In this document: positions 7,634 to 16,257 of the stretch, piece after piece
Layout: each line of letters opens with the position of its first letter
Numbering within the stretch: position 1 is the first letter of the stretch
Origin: CADEED01 sp035525785
GTDB lineage: Bacteria > Pseudomonadota > Gammaproteobacteria > Steroidobacterales > Steroidobacteraceae
NCBI GenBank assembly: GCA_035525785.1
Contig: DATLDQ010000126.1
Location: 1-64,000, forward strand
Length of the DNA stretch: 64,000 nucleotides
Direction of reading: 5' to 3'
The notes under the pieces: model-generated
What the model saw: only the letters and a program-made list of their open reading frames with translations
What the model was told of the DNA's origin: nothing
The model's database searches: none
Translations under genes and position numbers: made by a program

Positions 7634-8041
7634 ATGATCCGCATCGTTCGCCTGGGGACCCGGCGCGCCGCCCGCGAGGGCACGCGGCTCGGCACGGTGC
7701 GCCGGCCGCCGCGTGGCGTCGCGAAGAAGGATTTCGCGCGCCGGGACTGGTACGACGTGTGGTTCCCGTTGCTGGCGCCGTCCGCCGGCATCATGAAGCT
7801 CGGGCTGGCGTCGCAGTCGGAGCCGTCGAAGGCCGCGGCCGACCGCCAATGGCAGGCCTTCGCGCGCAAGTACCGTGCCGAGATGCGCGCGCCCGGGCCC
7901 AGTCAGGCCCTCGATGCGCTCGCCGCGCTGTCGGCGCACGCTAACTTCTCCGTGGGCTGCTACTGCGAGAACGAATCTCGCTGCCATCGCTCCCTGCTGC
8001 GCGCGCTGCTGGCGGAACGCGGTGCTACCATCGAGCCATGA
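7634..8041 (+). CDS. DUF488 family protein
   Basis: A 135-residue protein of the DUF488 family, recognisable from WYDVWFPLLAPS in the middle and the C-terminal GCYCENESRCHRSLLRALL, where the cysteines and histidine form the conserved CxCxxxxxCHR-like centre. The biochemical role of the family is not established. The ATG directly precedes the conserved IRIVRLG strand. The stop overlaps the next start (ATGA). Confidence 0.84.
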   Translation: MIRIVRLGTRRAAREGTRLGTVRRPPRGVAKKDFARRDWYDVWFPLLAPSAGIMKLGLASQSEPSKAAADRQWQAFARKYRAEMRAPGPSQALDALAALSAHANFSVGCYCENESRCHRSLLRALLAERGATIEP

Positions 8042-8349
8042 AAAAGCTCATGGCATTCGTTGTTATGTCGTGTGTCGCCATCACCGCGCGGGCCGACAAC
8101 TTCCGCTGCGGCAAGTGGATAGTCAACGAGAGTCTCCTGCCCACCGAGCTCGTGGCCAAGTGCGGTGAGCCCGATTCGCGCGAGCAACGCACCGAAGATG
8201 TCTACGCGCGCAACGTCGGGGGCGGCACGTACAGGACGGGCGCGGTGTCGGTCATCGAGACGTGGATCTTCAAGCGCGGCACGGGCGCGGCCCCCATGGT
8301 GGTCACCATCATCGACGGCAAGATCGAGAGCATCAAGCGGCAAGAGTAG
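8038..8349 (+). CDS. DUF2845 exported protein
   Basis: A 103-residue protein with a short Sec signal peptide (MKKLMAFVVMSCVAITARA) and a mature domain beginning FRCGKWIVNES, typical of DUF2845. The family consists of small periplasmic proteins of unknown role. It overlaps the DUF488 gene by four bases and is followed after two bases by a GST gene, so the three are probably co-transcribed. Confidence 0.82.
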   Translation: MKKLMAFVVMSCVAITARADNFRCGKWIVNESLLPTELVAKCGEPDSREQRTEDVYARNVGGGTYRTGAVSVIETWIFKRGTGAAPMVVTIIDGKIESIKRQE

Positions 8350-8351
8350 AC

Positions 8352-8954
8352 ATGACTCTGCGTGTCCTCGGCCGGTCTGCTTCGATCAACGTGCGCAAGG
8401 TGCTCTGGACCTGCGCCGAGCTCGATCTTCCGTTCGAACACGTCGAGAAGGACGCGACGCTGCTCGCGTGCAATCCCAACGCCATGGTGCCGGTCATCCG
8501 GGACGGCGATTTCGTGCTCTGGCAGTCGAACGCCATCTGTCGCTATCTCGTCGGCAAACAACCCCGCTCCCCATTGCTGCCCGACGATCCGCGCCTGCGC
8601 GCGCAGGTGGAACAGTGGATGGACTGGCAGGCCACCGAGCTCAACAACTCCTGGCGCTACGCCTTCCTCGCACTGGTGCGCCGCCATCCTGACTTCACGC
8701 AGGCCAAGGAGATCGCCGACAGCATCGCGAACTGGCACCGGCACATGAAGATGCTGGACGATCACTTCGCGCAAGGCGGGCAGTTCATCACCGGCGAGTT
8801 CTTCACGCTCGCCGACGTGGTACTGGGGCTGGCCACGCACCGTTGGCTGATGAGTCCCATCGAGCGTCCGCATCTCGATGCCCTGCACGGCTATTACCAG
8901 CGACTCTCGGTGCGCCCGGCATTCCGCGCGCATGTCCACCCGAATGTGCCCTGA
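8352..8954 (+). CDS. Glutathione S-transferase family protein
   Basis: A 200-residue protein with the GST two-domain layout: an N-terminal thioredoxin-like half (LRVLGRSASINVRKVLW, with a serine as the likely glutathione-activating residue, NPNAMVPVIRDG and QSNAICRYL) and an all-helical C-terminal half containing FTLADVVLGL. It conjugates or reduces substrates with glutathione in the cytoplasm; the substrate is not predictable. The start at 8352 is the first before the thioredoxin fold. Confidence 0.9.
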   Translation: MTLRVLGRSASINVRKVLWTCAELDLPFEHVEKDATLLACNPNAMVPVIRDGDFVLWQSNAICRYLVGKQPRSPLLPDDPRLRAQVEQWMDWQATELNNSWRYAFLALVRRHPDFTQAKEIADSIANWHRHMKMLDDHFAQGGQFITGEFFTLADVVLGLATHRWLMSPIERPHLDALHGYYQRLSVRPAFRAHVHPNVP

Positions 8955-8969
8955 CTCGGGCGTCCGCGC

Positions 8970-9395
8970 ATGCTGATCGGCGCCCTGCTGGTGATCGCCG
9001 GCCTCATCTACTCCATACTCGGCCTCCTGCACGCCATCTTCACGCTGATGGACGAACGCAACCCGCGCCGCCTCGCGCCCGACGACCCGGCGGTGACGAC
9101 CGCCATGCAGGCTTCCAAGCTGCGGCTCAGCCGCGGCGCGACGACCATGTGGCAGGCCTGGATCAGCTTCAACCTCACGCACAGCCTGGCCGCGATCCTC
9201 TTCGGCACCGCGTGCTTCATCGTGGCAGCGCACTTCGTCCTCTTCGTCTTCTCGCCCTGGGCATTGTTCGCCCTCGCGGCGGTGAGCTTGCTGTTCGCCG
9301 TGATCGGGCTCAGATACTGGTTCGGGGTGCCCCGCGCCGGGACCCTGGTCGCTACCGCCTGTCTGACGGCCGCATGGCTGCTCTATGCGCTGTGA
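8970..9395 (+). CDS. Four-helix inner membrane protein of unknown function
   Basis: A 141-residue integral membrane protein with about four hydrophobic segments (roughly residues 1-24, 67-90, 92-113 and 121-141). A conserved-looking core, TTMWQAWISFNLTHSL, resembles the LIC_13387-type family of small membrane proteins; I recall that pattern but cannot verify it. It starts 15 bases after the GST stop and may belong to the same transcript. Confidence 0.65.
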   Translation: MLIGALLVIAGLIYSILGLLHAIFTLMDERNPRRLAPDDPAVTTAMQASKLRLSRGATTMWQAWISFNLTHSLAAILFGTACFIVAAHFVLFVFSPWALFALAAVSLLFAVIGLRYWFGVPRAGTLVATACLTAAWLLYAL

Positions 9396-9572
9396 GGGTG
9401 CATCCGGCACTGGCAGGCTGCCGGTAAGGTACTGATCCATAATACCTTCCGACCCGATACGCGACCGGTTGTGAAGGGGGTATCAGAAGCGTCCGAATGA
9501 GGGGTTTTGCCACTCCGAAGTTCAGCTCCCCTCAGGCAAACTAGCGCCCCCCAAAATCCTGGACACATCTAA
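9396..9572 (+). promoter_or_regulatory. glmS leader and probable promoter region
   Basis: This 177-base gap precedes glmS. It contains a small inverted repeat AAGGTA / TACCTT (9426-9431 and 9443-9448) around a CATAAT -10-like box at 9438-9443, and further down a possible stem of GAGGGG with CCCCTC. No -35 match is convincing. No resemblance to the firmicute glmS ribozyme was seen. A long structured 5' leader is plausible, since glmS is often controlled after transcription in gammaproteobacteria, but this is inference. Confidence 0.3.
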
Positions 9573-11408
9573 ATGTGCGGAATCGTCGGTGCCATCGCTG
9601 AGCGCAACGTAGTCCCCATCCTCATGGAGGGACTGCGCCGCCTCGAATATCGCGGCTATGACTCCGCCGGCATCGCGGTGCTGAACGGCACGGCCAAGCT
9701 CAAGCGCCTGCGCACCGTCGGCAAGGTGAAGATGCTCCAGGACGCCATCGAGGCGGACCCGACGCATGGCAAGGTGGGTATCGCGCATACGCGCTGGGCC
9801 ACGCACGGTGTGCCGTCCGAGCGCAACGCTCATCCGCACATCTCGCACGACGGCCTGGCCATCGTGCACAACGGCATCATCGAGAACCACGAAGAGCTGC
9901 GTGAGGAGCTCAAGAAGCTCGGCTACACGTTCACGTCGGAGACCGACACCGAGGTGATCGCGCACCGCGTGCATCACCACATGCAGGCGCAGAAGGACCT
10001 GTTCAAGGCCGTGCGCGCCACCGTCGCCGAGCTCGAGGGCGCGTACGCGCTCGCCGTCGTGAGCGAAGCGGAGCCGGAGCGCATCATCCTGGCGCGCGAA
10101 GGCTGCCCGGTGGTCGTCGGCCTGGGCGTCGACGAGAACTTCGTAGCCTCGGACGTGGCCGCGCTGCTGCCCGTCACGCGCCGCTTCATGTTCCTCGAAG
10201 AGGGCGACGTGGCCGACATCCGCCGCACGTCCATCAAGGTGCTCGACAAGGCCGGCAGCTCGGTGGACCGACCGGTGCGCGAGAGCGAGCTCTCCGCCGA
10301 CGCTGCGGAAAAGGGCCAGTACCGCCACTTCATGCTCAAGGAAATCCACGAGCAGCCCCGTGCCGTCGCCGACACGCTGGCCGAACGCGTCGCCAATGGT
10401 CGCCTGCTCGAAGCGGCGTTCGGCCCGGCCGCCACCGAGATCTTCAAACGCACCGAGCACGTGCACATCATCGCGTGCGGTACCAGCTACCACTCGGGCG
10501 TGGTGGCACGCTACTTCATCGAGCAGATCTGCAAGATCTCCTGCACCGTGGAGATCGCGAGCGAATACCGCTACCGCAACCCGGTGGTGCCGCGCAATTC
10601 GCTGTTCGTGACGATCTCTCAATCCGGCGAGACTGCCGACACTCTGGCGGCGCTGCGCCTGGCCAAGCAGGCGGGCTACCTCTCGTCACTGGCCATCTGC
10701 AACGTGCCCGAGAGCTCGCTGGTGCGCGAGTCCGAGCTGGTGATGCTCACGCGCGCGGGCCCGGAAATCGGCGTGGCTTCCACCAAGGCATTCACCACGC
10801 AGCTCACCGCGCTCAGCATGCTGGTGATCGCGCTTGCCAAGCAACGCACGGCCGACGCCGAGCGTGAGCGCAATCTCGTGCAGCGGCTCATCGAGATACC
10901 GTCGGTGATCGAGAAAACACTGACCCTCGACCCGGTCATCTACAACCTGGCCAAGCGCTTCGCGGACAAGCATCACGCGCTGTTCCTCGGCCGCGGCGCG
11001 CTCAGCGCCATCGCCATGGAAGGCGCGCTCAAGCTCAAGGAAATTTCGTACATCCACGCCGAGGCCTATGCCGCGGGCGAGCTCAAGCACGGCCCATTGG
11101 CCCTGGTGGATGCCGACATGCCGGTCATTACCGTGGCGCCCAACAACGACCTGCTCGAGAAGCTCAAGAGCAACCTCATGGAAGTCCGTGCCCGCGGCGG
11201 CGAGCTCATCGTGTTCGCCGACCCGGAGTCGGGCATCGCAGCTTCGGACGGTGTCACCGTCATCAACATGCCCAAGCACGTGAGCTATTTCCAGGCGCCG
11301 GCCGTGTACACCGTGCCACTGCAGCTGCTGGCGTACCACGTCGCCATCCTCAAGGGCACCGACGTCGATCAGCCGCGCAACCTCGCGAAGTCGGTTACTG
11401 TCGAGTAA
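9573..11408 (+). CDS. glmS: Glutamine--fructose-6-phosphate aminotransferase (isomerizing)
   Basis: GlmS (611 residues) converts fructose-6-phosphate and glutamine to glucosamine-6-phosphate, the first step toward UDP-GlcNAc. After Met removal, Cys2 of CGIVGAIA is the N-terminal amidotransferase nucleophile. HTRWATHGVPSERNAHPH marks the glutaminase domain; the two SIS sugar-isomerase domains follow, with CGTSYHSG and TISQSGETADT, and the C-terminus ends KSVTVE as usual. It works together with glmU in the same window. Confidence 0.98.
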   Translation: MCGIVGAIAERNVVPILMEGLRRLEYRGYDSAGIAVLNGTAKLKRLRTVGKVKMLQDAIEADPTHGKVGIAHTRWATHGVPSERNAHPHISHDGLAIVHNGIIENHEELREELKKLGYTFTSETDTEVIAHRVHHHMQAQKDLFKAVRATVAELEGAYALAVVSEAEPERIILAREGCPVVVGLGVDENFVASDVAALLPVTRRFMFLEEGDVADIRRTSIKVLDKAGSSVDRPVRESELSADAAEKGQYRHFMLKEIHEQPRAVADTLAERVANGRLLEAAFGPAATEIFKRTEHVHIIACGTSYHSGVVARYFIEQICKISCTVEIASEYRYRNPVVPRNSLFVTISQSGETADTLAALRLAKQAGYLSSLAICNVPESSLVRESELVMLTRAGPEIGVASTKAFTTQLTALSMLVIALAKQRTADAERERNLVQRLIEIPSVIEKTLTLDPVIYNLAKRFADKHHALFLGRGALSAIAMEGALKLKEISYIHAEAYAAGELKHGPLALVDADMPVITVAPNNDLLEKLKSNLMEVRARGGELIVFADPESGIAASDGVTVINMPKHVSYFQAPAVYTVPLQLLAYHVAILKGTDVDQPRNLAKSVTVE

Positions 11409-11433
11409 TGGCAAAGCAGGGGCGCAACAGCTG

Positions 11434-11697
11434 ATGGATCGCAAGACGGCCGAACAGATCGTTGCGCTGGTGAACAGCATGATCGACCAGCTGATCAGCA
11501 CGCTGGAACCGGTGGAGCACGCGCTCACGCCCGAAGAGTTCGCCGGCTACAAGCGCGGCATCGGCAAGGTCATCACCACGTTCGATGTCGAGATCATCGA
11601 ACGCGTGGCCCGCGAATATCCCGATCTCATCCCGTCCGACGACGAGCCGGATTCTCCGGCCACCGAGCCGGTTCCGCCCAAGGCCTCGCACAACTGA
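11434..11697 (+). CDS. Small hypothetical protein downstream of glmS
   Basis: An 87-residue acidic protein without signal peptide or membrane segment. Residues 1-65 look helical (TAEQIVALVNSMIDQLIST, then FAGYKRGIGKVITTFDVEII), while the last 20 residues are Pro/Ser/Glu-rich and probably disordered. It lies 25 bases after glmS and could share its transcript. Family not recognised. Confidence 0.65.
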   Translation: MDRKTAEQIVALVNSMIDQLISTLEPVEHALTPEEFAGYKRGIGKVITTFDVEIIERVAREYPDLIPSDDEPDSPATEPVPPKASHN

Positions 11698-11749
11698 CCT
11701 GAGTTCCGCGGGCGCGCTCGCCTCGACCGGATGTGCCATCCTTCCGGTG

Positions 11750-12613
11750 ATGGGTGCACTAACTATTCTGCCTTTCGTACTGCTGCTGATCGCGGTAATC
11801 GGCCTATGGGTGCACCGCGTCGTCTGGATAGGCGCGCTGGTCGCCGCCGTGGCCGCGGGCTACTACACCGGGGCATTGCAGGGGCTGGCCGCCCTATGGA
11901 TGGCGATCGCCGCTGCGCTCGCGTGGCTCTACGCCTGGGCCCGCGATCGCGCCAGGTCACCAGTCGATCGCGCACTGCAGGCCGTCACCGGCGTGGTGTT
12001 CTTCGCCTACGCGCTCGCCATGGCTTTGCCCCTGTTGCCTGGTTTCATACGCGTCGAGCTGGTGGCGCCGCAGGCGTTGTCCGCCGGCGCACAATCCTAT
12101 GGTATTGCCGTCGGCTTCCCCAAGGTGGTCGCGGGCCTCCTGATACTCGGTCTCATCAACCCGGTGCTTTCGCGCCGCGGCCTGGGCGGCGTGCTCGCCA
12201 AATCGCTGCCGGTGTGGATCTTCACCACCCTGCTGGTGATGATCTTCACGCTCGTCATGGGGTACACCGCCTTCGCCCCCAAGTGGACTTCGCTGTTCCT
12301 GCTCTGGGCGCCCATCAATCTGTTCTTCACCTGTCTCGCCGAGGAAGCCTTCTTCCGCGCATACGTGCAGCACGAGCTCGCGTGCGCCTCACGGGCTTCG
12401 TTCATGCCCGGCGTCGCGCTGGTGATCGCCGCTGCGCTGTTCGGTCTGCTCCACTACCAGGGTGGCGCGGCCTATGTGATCGCGGGTGTCCTCGCCGGAC
12501 TCGGGTATGGCTGGGCATTCCTGCGCACCCGGCGCGTCGAAGCAGCCATGGCCGTGCATTTCGGCGTCAACGCCACGCACTTCCTGCTGTTCGTGTATCC
12601 CACTCTCGCCTGA
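11750..12613 (+). CDS. CPBP family intramembrane glutamic endopeptidase
   Basis: A 287-residue multi-spanning membrane protein (about eight segments). It has the three CPBP/Abi motifs: EEAFFRAYVQ (EExxxR), FGLLHYQGG (FxxxH) and HFGVNATHF (HxxxN). Family members are intramembrane proteases related to Rce1 and sometimes process sorting tails or immunity peptides. Reading opens earlier, but the hydrophobic N-terminus begins at the ATG at 11750. No obvious substrate is adjacent; sorting-tail proteins occur 4-10 kb downstream. Confidence 0.88.
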   Translation: MGALTILPFVLLLIAVIGLWVHRVVWIGALVAAVAAGYYTGALQGLAALWMAIAAALAWLYAWARDRARSPVDRALQAVTGVVFFAYALAMALPLLPGFIRVELVAPQALSAGAQSYGIAVGFPKVVAGLLILGLINPVLSRRGLGGVLAKSLPVWIFTTLLVMIFTLVMGYTAFAPKWTSLFLLWAPINLFFTCLAEEAFFRAYVQHELACASRASFMPGVALVIAAALFGLLHYQGGAAYVIAGVLAGLGYGWAFLRTRRVEAAMAVHFGVNATHFLLFVYPTLA

Positions 12614-12655
12614 TCCCGCAGTCCAGCGCGTTCGGGCGCGATTGCACGAGAAAGA

Positions 12656-13981
12656 TCAGTTGGCGCGCGCGATCTTCGCTTCGAGATCGTGGTCGCCCGA
12701 ACCCGTGATTTCCACGTCGACGAACTCGCCCGGCGGAAGCTTGCCGCCTTTCCTGATGACCACCACGCCGTCGATCTCGGGGGCGTCGGCCATGCTGCGC
12801 GCGATGGCGGTGTTGCCGTCGATCGCGTCCACCAGCACCTGCATGCGATGGCCCACCTTGGCCGCGAGCCTGGCGGCGCTGATCGCGGCGGATTTCTGCA
12901 TGAAGCGCGCGAGGCGTTCTTCCTGCACCTCGACGGGCACGTGCGGCGCGATGTCGTTCGCGGCCGCGCCTTCCACGGGCGAATACTTGAAGGCGCCGAC
13001 ACGGTCGAGCTGCGCTTCATCGAGCCAGGCCAGCAGCTCCTCGAATTCGGCTTCGGTCTCTCCCGGGAAGCCGACGATGAAAGTGGATCGGATGGCGAGG
13101 TCCGGGCACACCTCGCGCCAGGCCTTGATGCGGTTCAGGGTCTTGTCGACGAGACCAGGACGCTTCATGCGCTTGAGCACCGACGGGCTGCCGTGCTGGA
13201 ACGGGATGTCGAGGTACGGCAGCACCTTGCGCTCGGCCATCAGCGGGATCACGTCATCCACGTGTGGATAGGGGTACACGTAGTGCATGCGCACCCAGAT
13301 GCCGAGCTCGCCCAGGCCCTTCGCGAGATCGTGGAAGCGCGCCGCATAGCGCTGCCCGCGCCATTCCGCCGCCGCGTACTTGATGTCGACGCCGTATGCC
13401 GAGGTGTCCTGCGAGATGACCAGCAGCTCCTTCACGCCGGCGCGCGCCAGCTTCTCGCCTTCGCGCAGAACCTCGTCGATGGGGCGCGAAGCCAGCAAGC
13501 CACGCATCGACGGGATGATGCAGAAGCTGCACTTGTTGTTGCAGCCCTCGGAGATCTTCAGGTACGCGTAGTGGCGCGGCGTGAGCTTGATGCCCTGCGG
13601 AGGCACGAGATCGACGAACGGATCGTGCTTCGGCGGCAGGTGTTCGTGCACGGCGCCGAGCACGTCTTCATAGGCATGCGGCCCCGTGACCTTGAGCACG
13701 CGCGGATGCCTCTCGAGGATGCGCTCGGGACGCGCGCCGAGACAACCGGTGACGATGACCTTGCCGTTCTGCTCGAGCGCTTCGCCGATCGCGTCGAGCG
13801 ACTCGTCCACCGCGGAGTCGATGAAGCCGCAGGTGTTCACCACCACCACGTCGGCCGCGTCATACGACGGCGCCACCTGGTAACCCTCGGCGCGCAGCTG
13901 CGTGATGATGCGTTCGGAATCCACGAGCGCCTTGGGGCACCCGAGACTCACGAACCCGACTTTTGGCTGGCGGCGGCTCAT
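12656..13981 (-). CDS. rimO: Ribosomal protein uS12 methylthiotransferase RimO
   Basis: A 441-residue radical-SAM enzyme that adds a methylthio group to an aspartate of ribosomal protein S12. All expected cysteines are present: Cys15, Cys51 and Cys80 in the N-terminal UPF0004 domain for one cluster and CNNKCSFC (147-154) for the SAM cluster, followed by a C-terminal TRAM domain ending near VEITGSGDHDLEA. Length is standard. It is transcribed divergently from the TonB-type gene, and TACAAT lies 12 bases before its start. Confidence 0.97.
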   Translation of the reverse strand: MSRRQPKVGFVSLGCPKALVDSERIITQLRAEGYQVAPSYDAADVVVVNTCGFIDSAVDESLDAIGEALEQNGKVIVTGCLGARPERILERHPRVLKVTGPHAYEDVLGAVHEHLPPKHDPFVDLVPPQGIKLTPRHYAYLKISEGCNNKCSFCIIPSMRGLLASRPIDEVLREGEKLARAGVKELLVISQDTSAYGVDIKYAAAEWRGQRYAARFHDLAKGLGELGIWVRMHYVYPYPHVDDVIPLMAERKVLPYLDIPFQHGSPSVLKRMKRPGLVDKTLNRIKAWREVCPDLAIRSTFIVGFPGETEAEFEELLAWLDEAQLDRVGAFKYSPVEGAAANDIAPHVPVEVQEERLARFMQKSAAISAARLAAKVGHRMQVLVDAIDGNTAIARSMADAPEIDGVVVIRKGGKLPPGEFVDVEITGSGDHDLEAKIARAN

Positions 13982-14108
13982 AAAAGGGGCGCGATTGTAC
14001 AGGCGGCGCCCGCTGCGCGCATGCGGATAACCCTGCCTGATAGCCCACCGCGTTGATCCTTATAACCGCGGGAAATTGGCTGTGTTCTCACAGGTTTCGG
14101 AGGGTCGC
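13982..14108. promoter_or_regulatory. Divergent promoter region rimO / tonB-type gene
   Basis: The 127-base gap separates two divergent genes. TACAAT on the minus strand (13999-13994) is a candidate -10 for rimO and TATAAC at 14061-14066 a candidate -10 for the plus-strand gene, which also has a strong ribosome binding site (GGAGGG) just before 14109. I could not match -35 elements with confidence. Confidence 0.3.
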
Positions 14109-14741
14109 ATGAACGCGAGCGTTGCTGAAAGACGCCCCATGGGTGCATTAGGTCGAATGAGCATGGTCGCGGGGCTGCACGTGGCCGCCCTGTACCTGAT
14201 CGCGAGCAGTCTGGGCATCGTGCCGCCGCTGGTGCCGGACAAGGTGGTGGACACCAGGCTCGTCGACGAAACGCCGCCTCCCGAGGACACCCCACCGATC
14301 CCGCAGCCGCGGAATCTCGAGCCGCCGACGCTGGTCGCGCAGACGCCCGAAGTGCTGCCCGACGATGCCTTCCAGCTCGACTCTCTCATCGTCGAGTTCA
14401 GGGACGATCCGCCGGTGGTGCCTCCCGTGCAGCCGCCCGTGCACGAAGCGCAGCTCATGGGCGTCCGCATGGATTCGCGCTACCCGCTCACCCAGCCCAA
14501 CTATCCGCTGACCGACATCCGCCAGGGCAACGAGGGCACCGCCGAGATCGAAGTGTACGTGCTGCCCAGCGGACGCATCGGCGACGCGCGTATCGTGAAG
14601 AGCGCGGGCTCACCCACCCTGGACCAGTCGGCCATCGAAGAAGCGAAGCGCCGGTGGCGCCTGCTGCCCGCCACGCGCGATGGCGAGCCTTATGCGCAGT
14701 GGCACCGGCTCAAGGTGACGTTCAACCTGAGGAATCGCTGA
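14109..14741 (+). CDS. TonB-family energy transducer
   Basis: A 210-residue TonB-like protein. The order is a short cytoplasmic head, one membrane segment (about 22-42, LHVAALYLIASSLGIV), a proline-rich periplasmic linker (TPPPEDTPPIPQP-like) and a C-terminal TonB domain (GTAEIEVYVLPSGRIGDARI, ending LKVTFNLRNR). It would transmit inner-membrane energy or bind outer-membrane receptors; no ExbB/ExbD genes are adjacent. The ATG at 14109 follows GGAGGGTCGC, a strong ribosome binding site; an upstream in-frame start at 14076 lacks one. Confidence 0.88.
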   Translation: MNASVAERRPMGALGRMSMVAGLHVAALYLIASSLGIVPPLVPDKVVDTRLVDETPPPEDTPPIPQPRNLEPPTLVAQTPEVLPDDAFQLDSLIVEFRDDPPVVPPVQPPVHEAQLMGVRMDSRYPLTQPNYPLTDIRQGNEGTAEIEVYVLPSGRIGDARIVKSAGSPTLDQSAIEEAKRRWRLLPATRDGEPYAQWHRLKVTFNLRNR

Positions 14742-14750
14742 GGAGGGCGG

Positions 14751-14933
14751 TCAGCCGGATGGCGGCGCCGGCTCGGCCGGCGCTGCGTCCGCCGGCTGGT
14801 GCAGATCGGCGGGCGGCACGTGGTGCTGGCAGTAGCGCAGTATGAAGAACATGCTGATCGCGCCCACCGGCACCAGAATCCAGGGCCACTTGGACCCCTT
14901 CCTGCTCTTGTCGGACTCGTTGGCCTCGCTCAT
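14751..14933 (-). CDS. Small single-pass membrane protein
   Basis: A 60-residue protein: a charged N-terminus (MSEANESDKSRKGSKW), one hydrophobic helix (PWILVPVGAISMFFIL) and a Pro/Ala-rich tail. It is oriented toward the TonB-type gene and ends nine bases from it. TCTAAT on the minus strand at 14955-14950 could be its -10 box. Four more residues are possible with an upstream ATG. Function unknown; coding status is moderately supported by the clear topology. Confidence 0.6.
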   Translation of the reverse strand: MSEANESDKSRKGSKWPWILVPVGAISMFFILRYCQHHVPPADLHQPADAAPAEPAPPSG

Positions 14934-15015
14934 CGCGCTCCCCACATCGATTAGACTCGCACTCTAGTTTTCCGGCCGTCCGGCCGCAACCTCAAAAGAG
15001 TGACGGGTTTCCTGA

Positions 15016-15447
15016 ATGCAGCTTGCCGTACGTATCGTCGCGCTCGCCGCCCGGCTGCTGCTCGCGCTCGGCGTGGTCTGCCTGTTGTTAGGCGCGTATC
15101 TCGCCTGGCAGTCCATGAGCTTCTCGCAGAAGGCCGTGGCGACCACCGGCACGGTGGTTAGTTACTTCGAGCACGACGTGGACGGCAAGAAGCGCTACCG
15201 GCCGCGCGTGCGTTTCGTCACGGGCGACGGCGGCATCTACTCGGTGCCCGGGCAGATGGACTACGCGTCGCAGCGCATCCCCGTGGGTACCGTGGTGCCG
15301 GTGCAATATCAGCCCGCGGATCCGAACAAGATCCGCATCGCGACGTTCTTCGACAACTGGTTAGGCGCGGCGATCGCGGCCGGCGTGGGCCTCGTGTCGA
15401 TGGCGGGCGGCGTGCTGGTGCGGCGTTCTACCAAGCGCGCGCGATGA
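15016..15447 (+). CDS. DUF3592 membrane protein
   Basis: A 143-residue protein with two membrane segments (about 9-31 and 117-136) flanking a soluble domain that contains TTGTVVSYFEHD, YRPRVRFVTGDG and VGTVVPVQYQPADPNKIRI, the typical DUF3592 pattern. The family is of unknown function and located in the inner membrane. Its stop overlaps the start of the methyltransferase gene by four bases. Confidence 0.87.
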   Translation: MQLAVRIVALAARLLLALGVVCLLLGAYLAWQSMSFSQKAVATTGTVVSYFEHDVDGKKRYRPRVRFVTGDGGIYSVPGQMDYASQRIPVGTVVPVQYQPADPNKIRIATFFDNWLGAAIAAGVGLVSMAGGVLVRRSTKRAR

Positions 15448-16031
15448 GCAAGCCGTTCGACCGCGACTATTACCAACGCTTCTATTTCGACCCGCGCACG
15501 GCTGTGGTTTCGCGCGCCGAGATGAACGCGCGCGCGAAACTCATAGCCGCCTACTCCGAGCACATCGGCTTGCCGGTACGCCGCATGCTCGACGCTGGCT
15601 GCGGCATCGGTCTGCTGCGCACGCCGTTGCAACGCGCGTTCCCGCGCGCGACGTACCTCGGTCTCGAATACAGCGAATACCTGTGCGAGCGCTACGGTTG
15701 GCAGCAAGGTTCGCTGGCTACGTTCGCCGCCGATCCCTTCGATCTCGTGGTCTGCTACGACGTCCTGCAGTACCTCGACGATCGCACCGCGTCGCGCGCG
15801 CTGGCCAACCTCGCGCGTCTCACGCGCGGTGTGCTCTATCTTTCGGCGCTCACCGAGCGCGACTGGCGCGAGAACTGCGACCGCACACGCACCGACCGCG
15901 AGGTGCACCTCCGTGACGCGGAGTGGTATGCGCGGCGGCTGCGGCGCCATTTCAAGCCGAGCGGCGCCGGCTTCTGGGTGAGGCGGGGTTCGCCGCTCAC
16001 CACCTGGGAAATGGAAACCGCCGCCGTCTGA
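15444..16031 (+). CDS. Class I SAM-dependent methyltransferase
   Basis: A 195-residue Rossmann-type methyltransferase. Motif I is MLDAGCGIGLLRT, followed by the acidic residue region GLEYSEYLC, and DLVVCYDVLQYLDD corresponds to the post-II region. It probably methylates a small molecule, but the acceptor is unknown. It overlaps the DUF3592 gene by four bases, so they are translated together. Confidence 0.85.
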   Translation: MSKPFDRDYYQRFYFDPRTAVVSRAEMNARAKLIAAYSEHIGLPVRRMLDAGCGIGLLRTPLQRAFPRATYLGLEYSEYLCERYGWQQGSLATFAADPFDLVVCYDVLQYLDDRTASRALANLARLTRGVLYLSALTERDWRENCDRTRTDREVHLRDAEWYARRLRRHFKPSGAGFWVRRGSPLTTWEMETAAV

Positions 16032-16070
16032 GCAGGCTCGGCCGCGCGGCGATGCGGTATGCTGCGGCGC

Positions 16071-16256
16071 ATGCCAGCTCCCGTCCTGCCCGTCGATGCC
16101 GCCCGAGGAGACGCGCGTCACCGCGACGTGCGCGCGCAAGTCTTCGCCGCCGTGCCCCAGCGGCGCGCTTCGCTGGGCAAGCGGCTCTTCTGGCGAGTGG
16201 TGCTGGCCGTGGCGCGCGTGCCCGGCGCCGTCAAACTACTGCGCCGTGGTAGCTGA
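16071..16256 (+). CDS. Small basic hypothetical protein
   Basis: A 61-residue Arg/Val/Ala-rich protein (MPAPVLPVDAARGDARHRD start, ending GAVKLLRRGS) with an amphipathic or weakly hydrophobic segment FWRVVLAVARVPGAV near the end. TATGCT (16058-16063) lies seven bases before this ATG, which would give a leaderless message and favours this start over one 12 bases earlier. It is followed after one base by the transporter gene. Family not recognised. Confidence 0.5.
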   Translation: MPAPVLPVDAARGDARHRDVRAQVFAAVPQRRASLGKRLFWRVVLAVARVPGAVKLLRRGS

Positions 16257-16257
16257 C

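Noticed and set aside
9396..9572. Possible glmS ribozyme/riboswitch
   Set aside because: No resemblance to the glmS ribozyme core; that element is typical of firmicutes. Only short stem-loops are visible.
9522..10622. Minus-strand frame opposite glmS
   Set aside because: The plus strand encodes a complete GlmS; the antisense composition is that of a shadow frame.
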